Shown here: one piece after another, positions 19,112 to 27,517 of the stretch
Layout of the letters: each line of letters starts with the position of its first letter
Numbering within the stretch: the first letter of the stretch is position 1
Assembly: GCA_022394755.1 (NCBI GenBank)
Contig: JAGFCA010000056.1
Span: 62,001-126,000, forward strand
DNA from: Candidatus Poribacteria bacterium
Lineage (GTDB): Bacteria > Poribacteria > WGA-4E > WGA-3G
Direction: 5' to 3'
DNA: 64,000 nucleotides
Made by a program: the position numbers and the translations under genes
Notes under the pieces: model-generated
What the model was told of the DNA's origin: nothing
The model's input: the letters and a program-made list of their open reading frames with translations, nothing else
Database searches by the model: none

Positions 19112-19315
19112 ATGCTCGGTCTAGGTCCATGGGAATTAGCTGCGGTATTACTTATTGTATTAGTATTGTTTGGATCAAAAAAGTTGCCTGAATTGGCTCG
19201 TGGTCTCGGTAAAAGTATTACAAACTTTAAGTCTGGACTCAACGAGGGACAAGCAGAAGAAGACGATGCAACGGTTCAAGATAACGATGCACCACAAAAA
19301 AAGGAAGTTAGTTAA
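19112..19315 (+). CDS. tatA: Sec-independent translocase subunit TatA
   Basis: A 67-residue TatA/E-type subunit of the twin-arginine protein export pore. It has a short N-terminal membrane helix (PWELAAVLLIVLVLF), the glycine hinge, then the amphipathic helix with the family signature GSKKLPELARGLGKSI, and an acidic, poorly conserved tail. GGAGG at 19101-19105 decides the ATG at 19112 over a longer in-frame start at 19037. A CMD-fold protein follows 9 bp downstream. No tatC is in the window. Confidence 0.95.
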   Translation: MLGLGPWELAAVLLIVLVLFGSKKLPELARGLGKSITNFKSGLNEGQAEEDDATVQDNDAPQKKEVS

Positions 19316-19324
19316 TTAATAAAT

Positions 19325-19645
19325 ATGAAGGACAAATTACCTGATTTTCTCCAAGGTGTTATTGAGGAATATCCAGATGTTTGGAAAGCATATCAAGACT
19401 TAGGTGAAGCTTGTGGCACTGCTGGACCGCTTGAAGCCAAAACAGTACGACTTGTTAAACTTGCATTAGCCATTGGAGCAAAATCTGAAGGAGCCGTCCA
19501 TTCACATACCCGACGGGCATTGCGTGACGGTATTTCATCTGAGGAAATCCAACAAGTAGCACTCCTTGCTGTTACATCAATTGGTTGGTCATCAAGTATG
19601 GCAGCACTCTCATGGATACAAGACGTCTTAGACAAACATCCATAA
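19325..19645 (+). CDS. Carboxymuconolactone decarboxylase (AhpD-like) family protein
   Basis: A 106-residue all-helical protein of the CMD/AhpD fold: KTVRLVKLALAIGAKSEG, then HSHTRRALRDGISSEEIQQV, then LLAVTSIGWSSSMAAL. Active AhpD-like members carry a CxxC (or Cxx) pair just before the conserved His. Here that stretch reads SEGAVHSH without cysteine, so thiol-peroxidase activity is unlikely and the true role is open. The gene starts 9 bp after tatA, and a TPR gene follows 26 bp later; it is probably co-transcribed with tatA. Confidence 0.85.
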   Translation: MKDKLPDFLQGVIEEYPDVWKAYQDLGEACGTAGPLEAKTVRLVKLALAIGAKSEGAVHSHTRRALRDGISSEEIQQVALLAVTSIGWSSSMAALSWIQDVLDKHP

Positions 19646-19671
19646 TTTTATTGAGAACATTAAATTGAAGT

Positions 19672-20919
19672 ATGCGTAAACTTCATCAGTTCAAGTATAC
19701 TAAACTTATTAATACTTGGCTAATTCTCACCTTTATCTTAATTATCCCCATTATAAGTATATCACAAATCGAATCTGAATTTAAAAGAGGTTTAGATTAT
19801 GTTGAACTACGGCAATACCCTGAAGCCGTTGATATTTTCAATACAATTTTATCCCGAAATCCTGGAGATGTTAAAGCACTTTTTCAATTGGGGAATATCT
19901 ACAAAATACAGGACCAATTAGAATTATCAGTAGAGACGTTTAATAAGATTATTACCGAGTTAGAGTCAAACGATCTATTAGATCAATCTCAAATATATGG
20001 ATATTCACACCTTGCATTATCAGAGATATACTGTAAACAGAGCAAGTTAGATATTGCTAAGGAGCATGCTTTGACTGCAGTCGAAATATCTCCATCAGAT
20101 GCAGATACGTATTACCGGATTGGTTACATTCATACACACCAAGCAGAATTGAATAAAGCCATCACATCATTTCAAAAAGCCTTAAAGCTCAATCCCGATT
20201 TTGCAGAGGTATATGAATGGCTTGGTTTAATTGCTGTCATGCAGAATAAACCTAAGGAAGCAATTACGCATTATAATAAAGCCATTCAGAAAAAACCTTA
20301 TATACAGAGTTCCTATTATAATCTTGCTAAAGCATACAGACTTCTCGGAGATTTTGAATCTGCTAAGAAACAACTTATGTTGTTTCAAAAGATGAAAAAA
20401 TATTATGATAAGACTTATGCTCTTGAAGGTTTTTTAGCAGAAGATCCTCTTAATTCCACCCTTCGTATGAAATTAGCGGAAACACATTCTAAACATCAAC
20501 ATTTTTCTGCTGCAATTGATACATACAGAACAATTATTCGGTTAAATCCAAAGTATGTGGAAGCGTATGACAAATTAGGTAGGTTATATATGGGGTTAAA
20601 CATCCCTGATAAGGCAATTCCACAATTTCAGCATGTATTGCAGTTAAATCCCAATGCTGTAGAAGCCTATGTACGGTTAGGATGGCTATTCAACTCACAA
20701 CAAAAGTATGAGCAAGCAGAATGGCATTTGAAGAAAGCAATTGAGAAGATGCCGAAACTTACTTTAGCCTATCACGGATTAGCGGAGATTTATACCCAAC
20801 AAGGACGTATCGAAAAAGCAATTCAGACCTATAATACTATTCTTGAGATTTCACCTAACGATAAAGAGGCGATATCTGCATTACAAAGATTAGAAAAGAC
20901 AGAAAAAACAAATAGATAG
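19672..20919 (+). CDS. Membrane-anchored or secreted TPR-repeat protein
   Basis: A 415-residue protein with an N-terminal hydrophobic segment (about 14-31) that may be a signal peptide or anchor. It is followed by tetratricopeptide repeats across the rest, such as AVDIFNTILSRNPGDVKALF, AITSFQKALKLNPDFAEVYE and AIPQFQHVLQLNPNAVEAY. TPRs form a helical scaffold for protein contacts; no catalytic domain is seen. It lies 22 bp before a CRTAC1/ASPIC-UnbV gene. TPR plus ASPIC/UnbV pairs are common in marine bacterial genomes, so the two probably work together in the cell envelope (inference). Confidence 0.85.
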   Translation: MRKLHQFKYTKLINTWLILTFILIIPIISISQIESEFKRGLDYVELRQYPEAVDIFNTILSRNPGDVKALFQLGNIYKIQDQLELSVETFNKIITELESNDLLDQSQIYGYSHLALSEIYCKQSKLDIAKEHALTAVEISPSDADTYYRIGYIHTHQAELNKAITSFQKALKLNPDFAEVYEWLGLIAVMQNKPKEAITHYNKAIQKKPYIQSSYYNLAKAYRLLGDFESAKKQLMLFQKMKKYYDKTYALEGFLAEDPLNSTLRMKLAETHSKHQHFSAAIDTYRTIIRLNPKYVEAYDKLGRLYMGLNIPDKAIPQFQHVLQLNPNAVEAYVRLGWLFNSQQKYEQAEWHLKKAIEKMPKLTLAYHGLAEIYTQQGRIEKAIQTYNTILEISPNDKEAISALQRLEKTEKTNR

Positions 20920-20941
20920 AATATTTCAGAAATACCTGATT

Positions 20942-22633
20942 ATGAAAAAAAACAACATACTTTGTAATTCCATATACATCAATTTAATACTCATCTTGTA
21001 TTTCTTCTGTTTCCAATTTTGCAACATTAGTTCAGCAGAACATATCTTTATTGATGTAACTGAAACATCGGGTATTACATTTGAGCATACCGACGGTAGA
21101 AGTGGGTTAAGACTATTCAATGAATTTCTCGGTTCAGGAGGTGGTTTCTTTGATTATGACAATGATGGAGATCTTGACATTTATCTTATAAATGGGGCGA
21201 TTCAAACTGATAACCCCCCTGAAAAACCACATAATGTTCTTTATCGAAACGAGGGTAACGGTACATTTACTGATACTACAGAGGTGGCAGGAGTTGGAAG
21301 TACGGCTTACGGTACAGGTGCGACCGTGGGAGACTATGATAATGATGGGGATCTCGACCTGTTCGTGACCAACTTTGGTGACGATCAATTATATCGTAAT
21401 AATGGAGATGGAACTTTCACCGACATTACTGGACAGATTGGGGTAGGTAATCCACATTGGGGAACAAGTTGTGCGTTTGCTGATGTTGACAATGACGGAT
21501 ACTTAGACCTATATATTGCGAACTATGCAATATATGACCCTAAGAATGATAGACAATGTAATGAGCGAGGTGTTCACGTATATTGTGGACCACATGCCTA
21601 TCCTGCAATACACGATACTTTGCTCAGAAATAATAAAGATGGTACATATTCAGATATTTCCATATCCTCTCGTCCACAGGGACTTGCCCCGATGCACGGA
21701 TTAGGGGTGACATTTGGTGATTATGATAATGATGGAGATATGGACTTATACGTGGCTAATGACCAAGACCCCAATTATCTTTTTCAAAACAACGGAAAAG
21801 GTGTTTTTTTAGAAATTGCTTTAATTTCTGGTGTTTGCTATAATGACATGGGAAAAGAAGAAGCCGGAATGGGAACAGATTTTGGCGACTACAACAATGA
21901 TGGACAACTTGACCTGACTGTTAGTAACTATCAGACAGAGACAAATACACTATATAATAATCTTGATCGGGACTTCTTTTCCGATGAAACTATACCTTCA
22001 GGAATCGCTGAGGTTACACACGGTTATCTTGGATGGGGAATAAAGTTTTTTGATTATGATAACGACGGTTTTCAAGATATCTTTGTTGCAAATGGACATT
22101 TAATGGATAATATCTCTCGTCTTGAGAAGCATGTGAGTTATCCACAGAAGAACTTACTATTCAGAAATTTAGGTGATAATACATTTGAAAAGGTAAAAAC
22201 TCAGGCTGATGGATTATCGCTGAAAAAGATTAGTCGAGGAACTGCAATAGGCGACTATGACAATGATGGTGACCTTGACATCCTCATTACGAACTGTAAT
22301 CAGAAACCAGATCTTTTACAAAACGTAATTGGTAATCAGAAAAATTGGATACAAATTCAACTTGAGGGTAAAGAGAGCAACCGCTCAGGTATTGGTGCTA
22401 AAATTAAGGTAATAACTGGTACACATGTCCAATATCGTGAAGTCCAAAGTGGGGGTAGTTATCTCTCTTTTCATGACCTTCGGTCTCATTTTGGTGTTGG
22501 CAAGGCTGAACAGATAGATGTAATTGAGATTCGATGGCCGTCTGGTCATATTGATACGAATACAAACCTGCCTGTAAATCAAAGATTTTTGGCAGTTGAA
22601 GGGGATAAATTGTCTCCACTTCATAATCCATAG
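20942..22633 (+). CDS. Secreted FG-GAP/VCBS repeat protein with ASPIC/UnbV domain (CRTAC1-like)
   Basis: A 563-residue exported protein. A signal peptide (about 1-32) precedes repeated calcium-binding blades of the form FFDYDNDGDLDIYL, VGDYDNDGDLDLFVTN, FADVDNDGYLDLYIAN and IGDYDNDGDLDILITN. These build an integrin-like beta-propeller. The C-terminal about 100 residues form the ASPIC/UnbV domain (SGIGAKIKV, VQSGGSYLS, FGVGKAEQID, IRWPSG). Likely an extracellular adhesion or ligand-binding protein. It directly follows the TPR gene and precedes the LamG cluster, giving a run of surface-type proteins. Confidence 0.9.
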   Translation: MKKNNILCNSIYINLILILYFFCFQFCNISSAEHIFIDVTETSGITFEHTDGRSGLRLFNEFLGSGGGFFDYDNDGDLDIYLINGAIQTDNPPEKPHNVLYRNEGNGTFTDTTEVAGVGSTAYGTGATVGDYDNDGDLDLFVTNFGDDQLYRNNGDGTFTDITGQIGVGNPHWGTSCAFADVDNDGYLDLYIANYAIYDPKNDRQCNERGVHVYCGPHAYPAIHDTLLRNNKDGTYSDISISSRPQGLAPMHGLGVTFGDYDNDGDMDLYVANDQDPNYLFQNNGKGVFLEIALISGVCYNDMGKEEAGMGTDFGDYNNDGQLDLTVSNYQTETNTLYNNLDRDFFSDETIPSGIAEVTHGYLGWGIKFFDYDNDGFQDIFVANGHLMDNISRLEKHVSYPQKNLLFRNLGDNTFEKVKTQADGLSLKKISRGTAIGDYDNDGDLDILITNCNQKPDLLQNVIGNQKNWIQIQLEGKESNRSGIGAKIKVITGTHVQYREVQSGGSYLSFHDLRSHFGVGKAEQIDVIEIRWPSGHIDTNTNLPVNQRFLAVEGDKLSPLHNP

Positions 22634-22671
22634 AATGAGTATAGTTTTAGACAATTCCTCAAAGGTTTTCT

Positions 22672-23453
22672 ATGAAGTTTACTGCTTTAATGATAGCATT
22701 TGTTATCTTAGTGTCATCATCGGTATATAGTGCAAATGAACCAGAGGATGCGTTAATCCTTTATATGTCATTTGATTCGATTGATGGGGAACAGACTATT
22801 GACCAGTCAAAACATGAAAACCATGGTGAAATAATAGGAGACGTCAAACACGTTAAAGGTAAATTTGGGAAAGCACTCGAATTTCACGGGGATCAGGATT
22901 TTGTACAAATCCCGCACCATGAAACACTTACCGTGGATCAAGATGTTACAGTTATGGCTTGGATTCATACAGAAAGACATACAGTACCAAACGATGGTTA
23001 ATGGCAAGGAATTTTGGCAAAGGGTAACAACCCCGTTCATATAGTTTATGGACTGAGTCAAAAAGTAAATGTTTACATTTCAGTGTGGGACCACCCAATG
23101 GTGGAGGTAGTGTCTGTAGTGGAGAAGTAAAACTTAACGAATGGCAGCATGTTGTTGCTCAAGTTGATAATGGCACTCACCGGTACTGGGTAAACGGAGA
23201 GAAAGCAGGCGAAGCCGGTAATAAACCAAACCCCCCTGGGTTGGAAGACACATCTCCTGTTGTTATTGGCACTGCGGGAGGAGGAAATATACGTTGGTTT
23301 CTCGGTATGATTGACGAAGTGCGAATTTGGAATCGTGCTCTTTCTGAGGAAGAAGTAAAAAAACAGATGAACATAGGTCATTTTGAGATCTTTGATATAA
23401 ACCCTCAACAGAAATTAACTACCACTTGGGGAAATATTAAGGTACAATTTTAA
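22672..23453 (+). pseudogene. LamG-domain secreted protein, broken by a stop and a frameshift
   Basis: First of three tandem paralogues. The first part (22672-23001) encodes a signal peptide and the start of a LamG/concanavalin-like domain. It stops at TAA 22999-23001, where both paralogues have an Arg codon before WQGIL. The frame stays readable for a few codons (WQGILAKGNNP), then one base is missing near 23030, and the rest continues in the +1 frame: LNEWQHVVAQVDNGTHRYW, GMIDEVRIWNRALSEEEV, TTTWGNIKVQF. Two independent lesions against otherwise good similarity indicate real decay, not one sequencing error. The second part has a GTG at 23085 but no convincing start of its own. Confidence 0.85.
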
Positions 23454-23546
23454 AATGTAAAGTAAGTTTTGTTATTTCCATACTTGATTATACTATGTCA
23501 ATATTGATATGCAAAACTAACTAATTATAAATGATAAGGAGAATAC

Positions 23547-24317
23547 ATGAAAATATTAATAACCATGTTAACAATTCTAACATTTACTGCTTCATTAGTA
23601 CACGCGTTACAAGAACCAGAGGATTCCTTAATCCTCTATCAGTCTTTTGATACGATTGATGGAAAAAACACAGTTGACCATTCAAAGTACGAAAATCACG
23701 GTGAAATAAAAGGGAATCCTAAACACGTTGATGGGCAATTTGGTAAAGCCCTTGAGTTTAATGGTTCCAGTGATTGGATTGAAATTCCTCATGAAGAAAT
23801 TCTCACTGTTGAGAAGGAAGTTACTGTCATGGCATGGATTCATACCGAAAGACATCAGGGACCTGGTGGAGCTCGTTGGCAAGGGATTTTATCGAAGAGT
23901 AACAATCCTCGTTCCTATAGTTTCTACACCGAATCACCCAGTGAATGTTTGCATTTAAGTGCTGGTGGTGGTAGCGTGTGTGAAGGTAAAGTTGAGTTGA
24001 ATGAATGGCAACATGTCGTAGGTCAGGTAGATAATGGTACACATAGGTATTGGATTAATGGCAAAAGCGTCGGTGAATATGGCGGGAAAAATCCATTACC
24101 TGGTACTGCCGATACTTCGGTTGTGTATATTGGTACTACTGGTGAAGGAGCCAGTCGTCTCTTCCTTGGTATGATTGACGAAGTCCGAATCTGGAATCGT
24201 GCATTATCAGAGGAGGAAGTGATTGAACAGATGGAAAAGGGACATTTTGAACTTTTCCCTGTTGATCCCCGTCATAAAGTTGCTACTACATGGGGAACAC
24301 TAAAGACTCAGAAATAG
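23547..24317 (+). CDS. Secreted LamG/concanavalin A-like domain protein
   Basis: A 256-residue exported protein: signal peptide (about 1-20), then one LamG-type jelly-roll domain across about 25-225. Recognisable elements are SLILYQSFDTIDGKNTVDHS, ALEFNGSSDWIEIPH, VTVMAWIHTERH, LNEWQHVVGQVDNGTHRYWI and GMIDEVRIWNRALSEEEV. Such domains bind sugars or proteins outside the cell. The tail ends in KVATTWGTLK, a motif shared by all three paralogues here. ATAAGGAG lies 5 bp before the ATG. It is close to the next gene in sequence, indicating recent tandem duplication. Confidence 0.88.
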   Translation: MKILITMLTILTFTASLVHALQEPEDSLILYQSFDTIDGKNTVDHSKYENHGEIKGNPKHVDGQFGKALEFNGSSDWIEIPHEEILTVEKEVTVMAWIHTERHQGPGGARWQGILSKSNNPRSYSFYTESPSECLHLSAGGGSVCEGKVELNEWQHVVGQVDNGTHRYWINGKSVGEYGGKNPLPGTADTSVVYIGTTGEGASRLFLGMIDEVRIWNRALSEEEVIEQMEKGHFELFPVDPRHKVATTWGTLKTQK

Positions 24318-24325
24318 ATTTATAA

Positions 24326-24383
24326 ATAGTGATCGGTTTTCACTATAATCAAAATAACTCAACTATGGAAGACTGTAGTTGAG
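24326..24383 (+). promoter_or_regulatory. Two stacked hairpins between LamG genes
   Basis: ATAGTGA (24326-24332) pairs with TCACTAT (24340-24346), and CTCAACTA (24358-24365) pairs with TAGTTGAG (24376-24383). The second stem lies immediately before the AAAAGGAG ribosome-binding site of the next LamG gene, so it could attenuate transcription or adjust expression of the third gene. No long T-run follows either stem. Confidence 0.4.
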
Positions 24384-24401
24384 AAAAGGAGAACAATTTA
24401 G

Positions 24402-25172
24402 ATGAGATTCTTGTTTATTACATTAGTCCTATTGACTTTTGTCACCTCTTTTGCTTTTGCAGAAGTTCAGGGGGATGAATCACTTATCCTCTATTTCTCT
24501 TTTGATGAAGTAGATGGAGATACTGCTATTGACCATTCACGTTATGGACACGAAGGTTCGATAAAAGGTGCACCTGAATTAGTCGACGGTAAATTTGGGA
24601 AAGCACTAAAATTTAACGGAGAAAGTGATTGGATTGAAGTTCCACATGATCCAGTACTTACCGTTGATAACGAAGTTACAGTCATGGCATGGATAAATGC
24701 TGAAAGACACATGGGACCAAACAACGCTCGTTGGCAAGGAATCCTGTCAAAAGGTAATAGTCCACGTTCCTATAGTTTTTACACTGAATCACCCAGTGAA
24801 TGTTTACATTTTAGTGGTGGTGGTGGAAGTGTTTGTGAAGGTAAAATTGAGCTGAACAAATGGCAACATGTAGTTGGTCAGGTAGATAATGGAACACATC
24901 GTTATTGGCTTAATGGCGAAAGCGTTGGTGAATATGGTGGGAAAAACGCATTACCTGGTGCTGCTGATACCTCCGTTGTTTATGTGGGTACTACAGCAGA
25001 AGGAGCCAGTCGTCTCTTCCTCGGTATGATCGACGAAGTCCGAATTTGGAATCGTGCATTATCAGAAGACGAAGTTAAGAGAGAAATGAACGTAGGATTC
25101 CAAGCCGGAACACCTGTTGATCCTCTTGATAAAGCAGCTACTACATGGGGAACTATTAAATCCCATAACTAA
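24402..25172 (+). CDS. Secreted LamG/concanavalin A-like domain protein
   Basis: Third LamG paralogue, 256 residues. It has a signal peptide (about 1-21, ending FAFA), a LamG domain with SLILYFSFDEVDGDTAIDHS, ALKFNGESDWIEVPHDP, LNKWQHVVGQVDNGTHRYW and GMIDEVRIWNRALSEDEV, and the C-terminal KAATTWGTIK tail. GAAAAGGAG lies about 11 bp before the ATG. Long stretches match the gene at 23547 nearly residue for residue, including the Cys pair in SECLHFSGGGGSVCEG, which could form a disulfide outside the cytoplasm. A large palindrome ends the cluster. Confidence 0.88.
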   Translation: MRFLFITLVLLTFVTSFAFAEVQGDESLILYFSFDEVDGDTAIDHSRYGHEGSIKGAPELVDGKFGKALKFNGESDWIEVPHDPVLTVDNEVTVMAWINAERHMGPNNARWQGILSKGNSPRSYSFYTESPSECLHFSGGGGSVCEGKIELNKWQHVVGQVDNGTHRYWLNGESVGEYGGKNALPGAADTSVVYVGTTAEGASRLFLGMIDEVRIWNRALSEDEVKREMNVGFQAGTPVDPLDKAATTWGTIKSHN

Positions 25173-25201
25173 CCTGTTTTATATATACTGTCTCTTAATT
25201 T

Positions 25202-25229
25202 GTAGGTGAACTCTTAAGAGTTCACCTAC
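25202..25229. terminator. Perfect 28 bp palindrome after the LamG cluster
   Basis: GTAGGTGAACTCTT (25202-25215) is followed at once by its exact reverse complement AAGAGTTCACCTAC (25216-25229). The site is 29 bp after the last LamG stop. There is no T-run, so it may be an RNA-stabilising or factor-assisted end rather than a classical intrinsic terminator; a palindromic protein-binding site is the alternative. Confidence 0.5.
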
Positions 25230-25289
25230 TCACTTGCATACGTAAAGTAATGAAATTTCTTTTAAATTTGTAAGGAGAAACCATAAAAC

Positions 25290-25691
25290 GTGAACGGTAA
25301 ATTCATTACATCTTCAGATGTGGAACGTGACGAATTGGACTGGGGGACAATTGGATGGTTAAGTCGACCAGCGACAACAGGAGCGAAGGACATTGTTGCA
25401 ATGGAGGTTAGTTTGTCTCCTGGATATGGTCATGACTTCCATAAACATCCCGATCAAGAAGAAGTTATTTACGTCATTGAAGGTAGTGTAGAACAATGGC
25501 TGGAAGATAAGAAGCAAATTCTAAACGCAGGGGACTCAGTATTTATTGCTGCAGACATTGTCCATGCATCATTTAATGTCTCATCCCAACCTGCTAAATT
25601 ATTTGTCACCCTAAGTCCCAGTAAAGGCGATGAAGGATACCAACTCATTGATGTTTATGATCAACCCCCTTGGAATAAACTACGTTCATAA
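25290..25691 (+). CDS. Cupin-domain protein
   Basis: A 133-residue single-domain cupin. Motif 1 is PGYGHDFHKHPDQEEVIYV, giving His, His and Glu candidates for metal binding, and motif 2 is AGDSVFIAADIVHASFN with the last His. In such small cupins the bound metal supports sugar or small-molecule isomerisation, binding or oxidation; nothing here narrows the substrate. It starts at GTG 25290. AAGGAG is about 12 bp upstream, slightly far. It is preceded by the palindrome and followed by a separate promoter, so it is probably monocistronic. Confidence 0.85.
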   Translation: MNGKFITSSDVERDELDWGTIGWLSRPATTGAKDIVAMEVSLSPGYGHDFHKHPDQEEVIYVIEGSVEQWLEDKKQILNAGDSVFIAADIVHASFNVSSQPAKLFVTLSPSKGDEGYQLIDVYDQPPWNKLRS

Positions 25692-25731
25692 GACTTCATA
25701 TTATTAATAGTCATCTCTTCCATTGTTTGTA

Positions 25732-25761
25732 TTGCCAAAATCAACCCTATTCGTATATAAT
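25732..25761 (+). promoter_or_regulatory. Sigma-70-type promoter for the methyltransferase pair
   Basis: TTGCCA (25732-25737) and TATAAT (25756-25761) are 18 bp apart. A second TATAAT at 25768-25773 lies closer to the duplicated start region. Transcription would begin around 25768-25780, leaving a short leader that includes the tandem duplication. Confidence 0.55.
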
Positions 25762-25773
25762 TTTATCTATAAT

Positions 25774-25813
25774 TAAAATTGCTTATGATTGAATAAAATT
25801 GCTTATGATTGAA
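25774..25813 (+). repeat. 20 bp perfect tandem duplication over the start codon
   Basis: The 20 bp unit TAAAATTGCTTATGATTGAA occurs at 25774-25793 and again at 25794-25813. The second copy contains the gene's start (ATG 25805, Met-Ile-Glu). The first copy gives a decoy Met-Ile-Glu followed at once by TAA. Ribosomes could initiate at either copy, so the decoy may lower expression of the real frame. Confidence 0.85.
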
Positions 25814-26635
25814 ACACCAGTTTCTGAATCAAGAATGCAATTAAGGCATCGGATGCGTGAATTCTACGAAACATCCGAAACCTATAAAGACCTTTTGGCT
25901 GCGCATGATGAGACATATCTACAACACTATGTAGAATTAGTTATCCGTTATGCACCACAGAATTCCAAAGTACTTGATCTTGGCTGTGGAAATGGAATTT
26001 CAGCTCGTTTGCTGAATCAAGCAGGTTATGATGTCGTAGGAACTGACATCTCACAACTGTTTCTTGGTGAAGCAAAAAATTGGGAAAATGAGAAATTACG
26101 TTATCAGGTGTGTGATGTTTTGGAGTTGCCTTATGATGATAGTTCATTTGATGTGATCTGTTCAAATGAATTAATTGAACACCTGCCAGATGTCGAAGCT
26201 GCACTGAATGAGATGGTTAGAGTAGTTCGTAAAGGTGGTAGAATTGTTCTTTCTGGTCCGAATCTGTGTTCCCCGATAATACCACTTATTGATTGGTTCC
26301 GATTAATGTGTGGAAAATCCGGTAGACCTGTATGGGGAGAAACAAAAAAACAAGCAAAACAACAGTTGATACGAAATTGTAGTTTATATATAAAAAAACG
26401 TTTCCTGTCAAAGACTCCTAATTTTATTTATCGTGATCCAGATTTACAAGATGTTGCAATTGGTGGAGATGCTGACAGTGCCTACTATGCTTCTCCAATT
26501 GATCTTACACAGTTCTTTAAAAACAACCAATTTACCATATTAAAAAAGGCATACGGTTTTGGTATTAAAGGTAAGATCGTCGCAAATATTATACCATTCC
26601 TGAGTCCATACATCACTATGGTTGTCCAAAAATGA
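25805..26635 (+). CDS. SAM-dependent methyltransferase (class I)
   Basis: A cytoplasmic methyltransferase of about 276 residues. Motif I is KVLDLGCGNGISARLLNQAG, motif II VVGTDIS, then LPYDDSSFDVICSNELIEHL, matching the Methyltransf_11 fold. The C-terminal half has a FRLMCGKSGRPVWGE stretch and no recognised extra domain. Substrate is unknown; lipid, quinone or glycan methylation are all possible. ATG 25805 is preferred over TTG 25799. Its stop overlaps the next gene's start in an ATGA, so the two are translationally coupled and perhaps act on one pathway. Confidence 0.88.
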   Translation: MIETPVSESRMQLRHRMREFYETSETYKDLLAAHDETYLQHYVELVIRYAPQNSKVLDLGCGNGISARLLNQAGYDVVGTDISQLFLGEAKNWENEKLRYQVCDVLELPYDDSSFDVICSNELIEHLPDVEAALNEMVRVVRKGGRIVLSGPNLCSPIIPLIDWFRLMCGKSGRPVWGETKKQAKQQLIRNCSLYIKKRFLSKTPNFIYRDPDLQDVAIGGDADSAYYASPIDLTQFFKNNQFTILKKAYGFGIKGKIVANIIPFLSPYITMVVQK

Positions 26636-27468
26636 ACATTTACCCTGACGATTTTGTCTTAGAGATAGGAAGTGGACACAATCCCAAAACAAGGTCGAAT
26701 GTATTATGTGATAAATTCATTGAGGATAACGAGCAACGGGGCGGTAAAATAGTTATAGATCGACCAGTTGTAGAAGCAGATGGTCAGTTTCTCCCTTTTT
26801 CTGACAAAGCCTTTGACTACGTCATCTGTTCACATGTATTGGAACATGTTGAAGATCCGAATTTGCTGATATCAGAATTAATGCGTGTCGCAAAACGCGG
26901 ATATATTGAGACACCATCAGAAATTGGTGAACGTATCTATGGATGGCATTATCATAATTGGGTTGTAAATCTAATTGATGGTCAATTGGTATTACAAAAA
27001 AATAGCAATAGTTCTTTATTTGGTCAACTATTTCATACTTTGGCTAAGAATGATAAATACTGGAAACGATTCCATATCACACACCACCACCTGTTTCTAA
27101 TACAATACGAGTGGGAAGGAAATATTGACTACGTAATCTCAGATAAACAAGAATCCGTTTTAGATTTGAAATGTGATCAGACGATAGAACAGCTTCTCAC
27201 ATCAAACAATTCAGAAATAAAACAAAACGGGTTTAGTGTAATTCTTAAAAGTATGATACCAAGAGGAATAGTTTCACAGGTTAAGTCAGTCTTAGCAAAG
27301 AAAAGGAATCGATCAACGACTCCTTTATCAGAAATTCTGGTCTGTCCACAATGTAAAGGTGAAGTGTTATGGGAAGAACAAGACCTTCATTGTAAAAAGT
27401 GTGAACAAAAGTATCCAATAATTAATGGAATTCCAAGATTTACTCATAATTCAACGGAAAATCTATAA
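26632..27468 (+). CDS. Methyltransferase-like protein with C-terminal Trm112-like zinc ribbon
   Basis: A 278-residue protein. The N-terminal part has a class I methyltransferase core: VLEIGSGHNPKTRSNVLCD, LPFSDKAFDYVICSHVLEHV, LISELMRVAKRGYIETPSE. The C-terminal about 45 residues, LVCPQCKGEVLWEEQDLHC then KKCEQKYPIINGIPRF, carry two CxxC knuckles and look like a Trm112/YcaR-type zinc ribbon. It overlaps the preceding methyltransferase by 4 bp (ATGA). Genes of this kind often sit in cell-surface glycan or lipid pathways, but the target cannot be told from sequence. Confidence 0.85.
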   Translation: MNIYPDDFVLEIGSGHNPKTRSNVLCDKFIEDNEQRGGKIVIDRPVVEADGQFLPFSDKAFDYVICSHVLEHVEDPNLLISELMRVAKRGYIETPSEIGERIYGWHYHNWVVNLIDGQLVLQKNSNSSLFGQLFHTLAKNDKYWKRFHITHHHLFLIQYEWEGNIDYVISDKQESVLDLKCDQTIEQLLTSNNSEIKQNGFSVILKSMIPRGIVSQVKSVLAKKRNRSTTPLSEILVCPQCKGEVLWEEQDLHCKKCEQKYPIINGIPRFTHNSTENL

Positions 27469-27517
27469 GTTTCTGTCTCAATACCTAAACAGGTGTTGAA
27501 GACACATAGAAGATAAA

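Noticed and set aside
23085..23453. Separate 122-residue LamG gene
   Set aside because: It is the frameshifted second half of the LamG pseudogene and lacks a signal peptide and start context.
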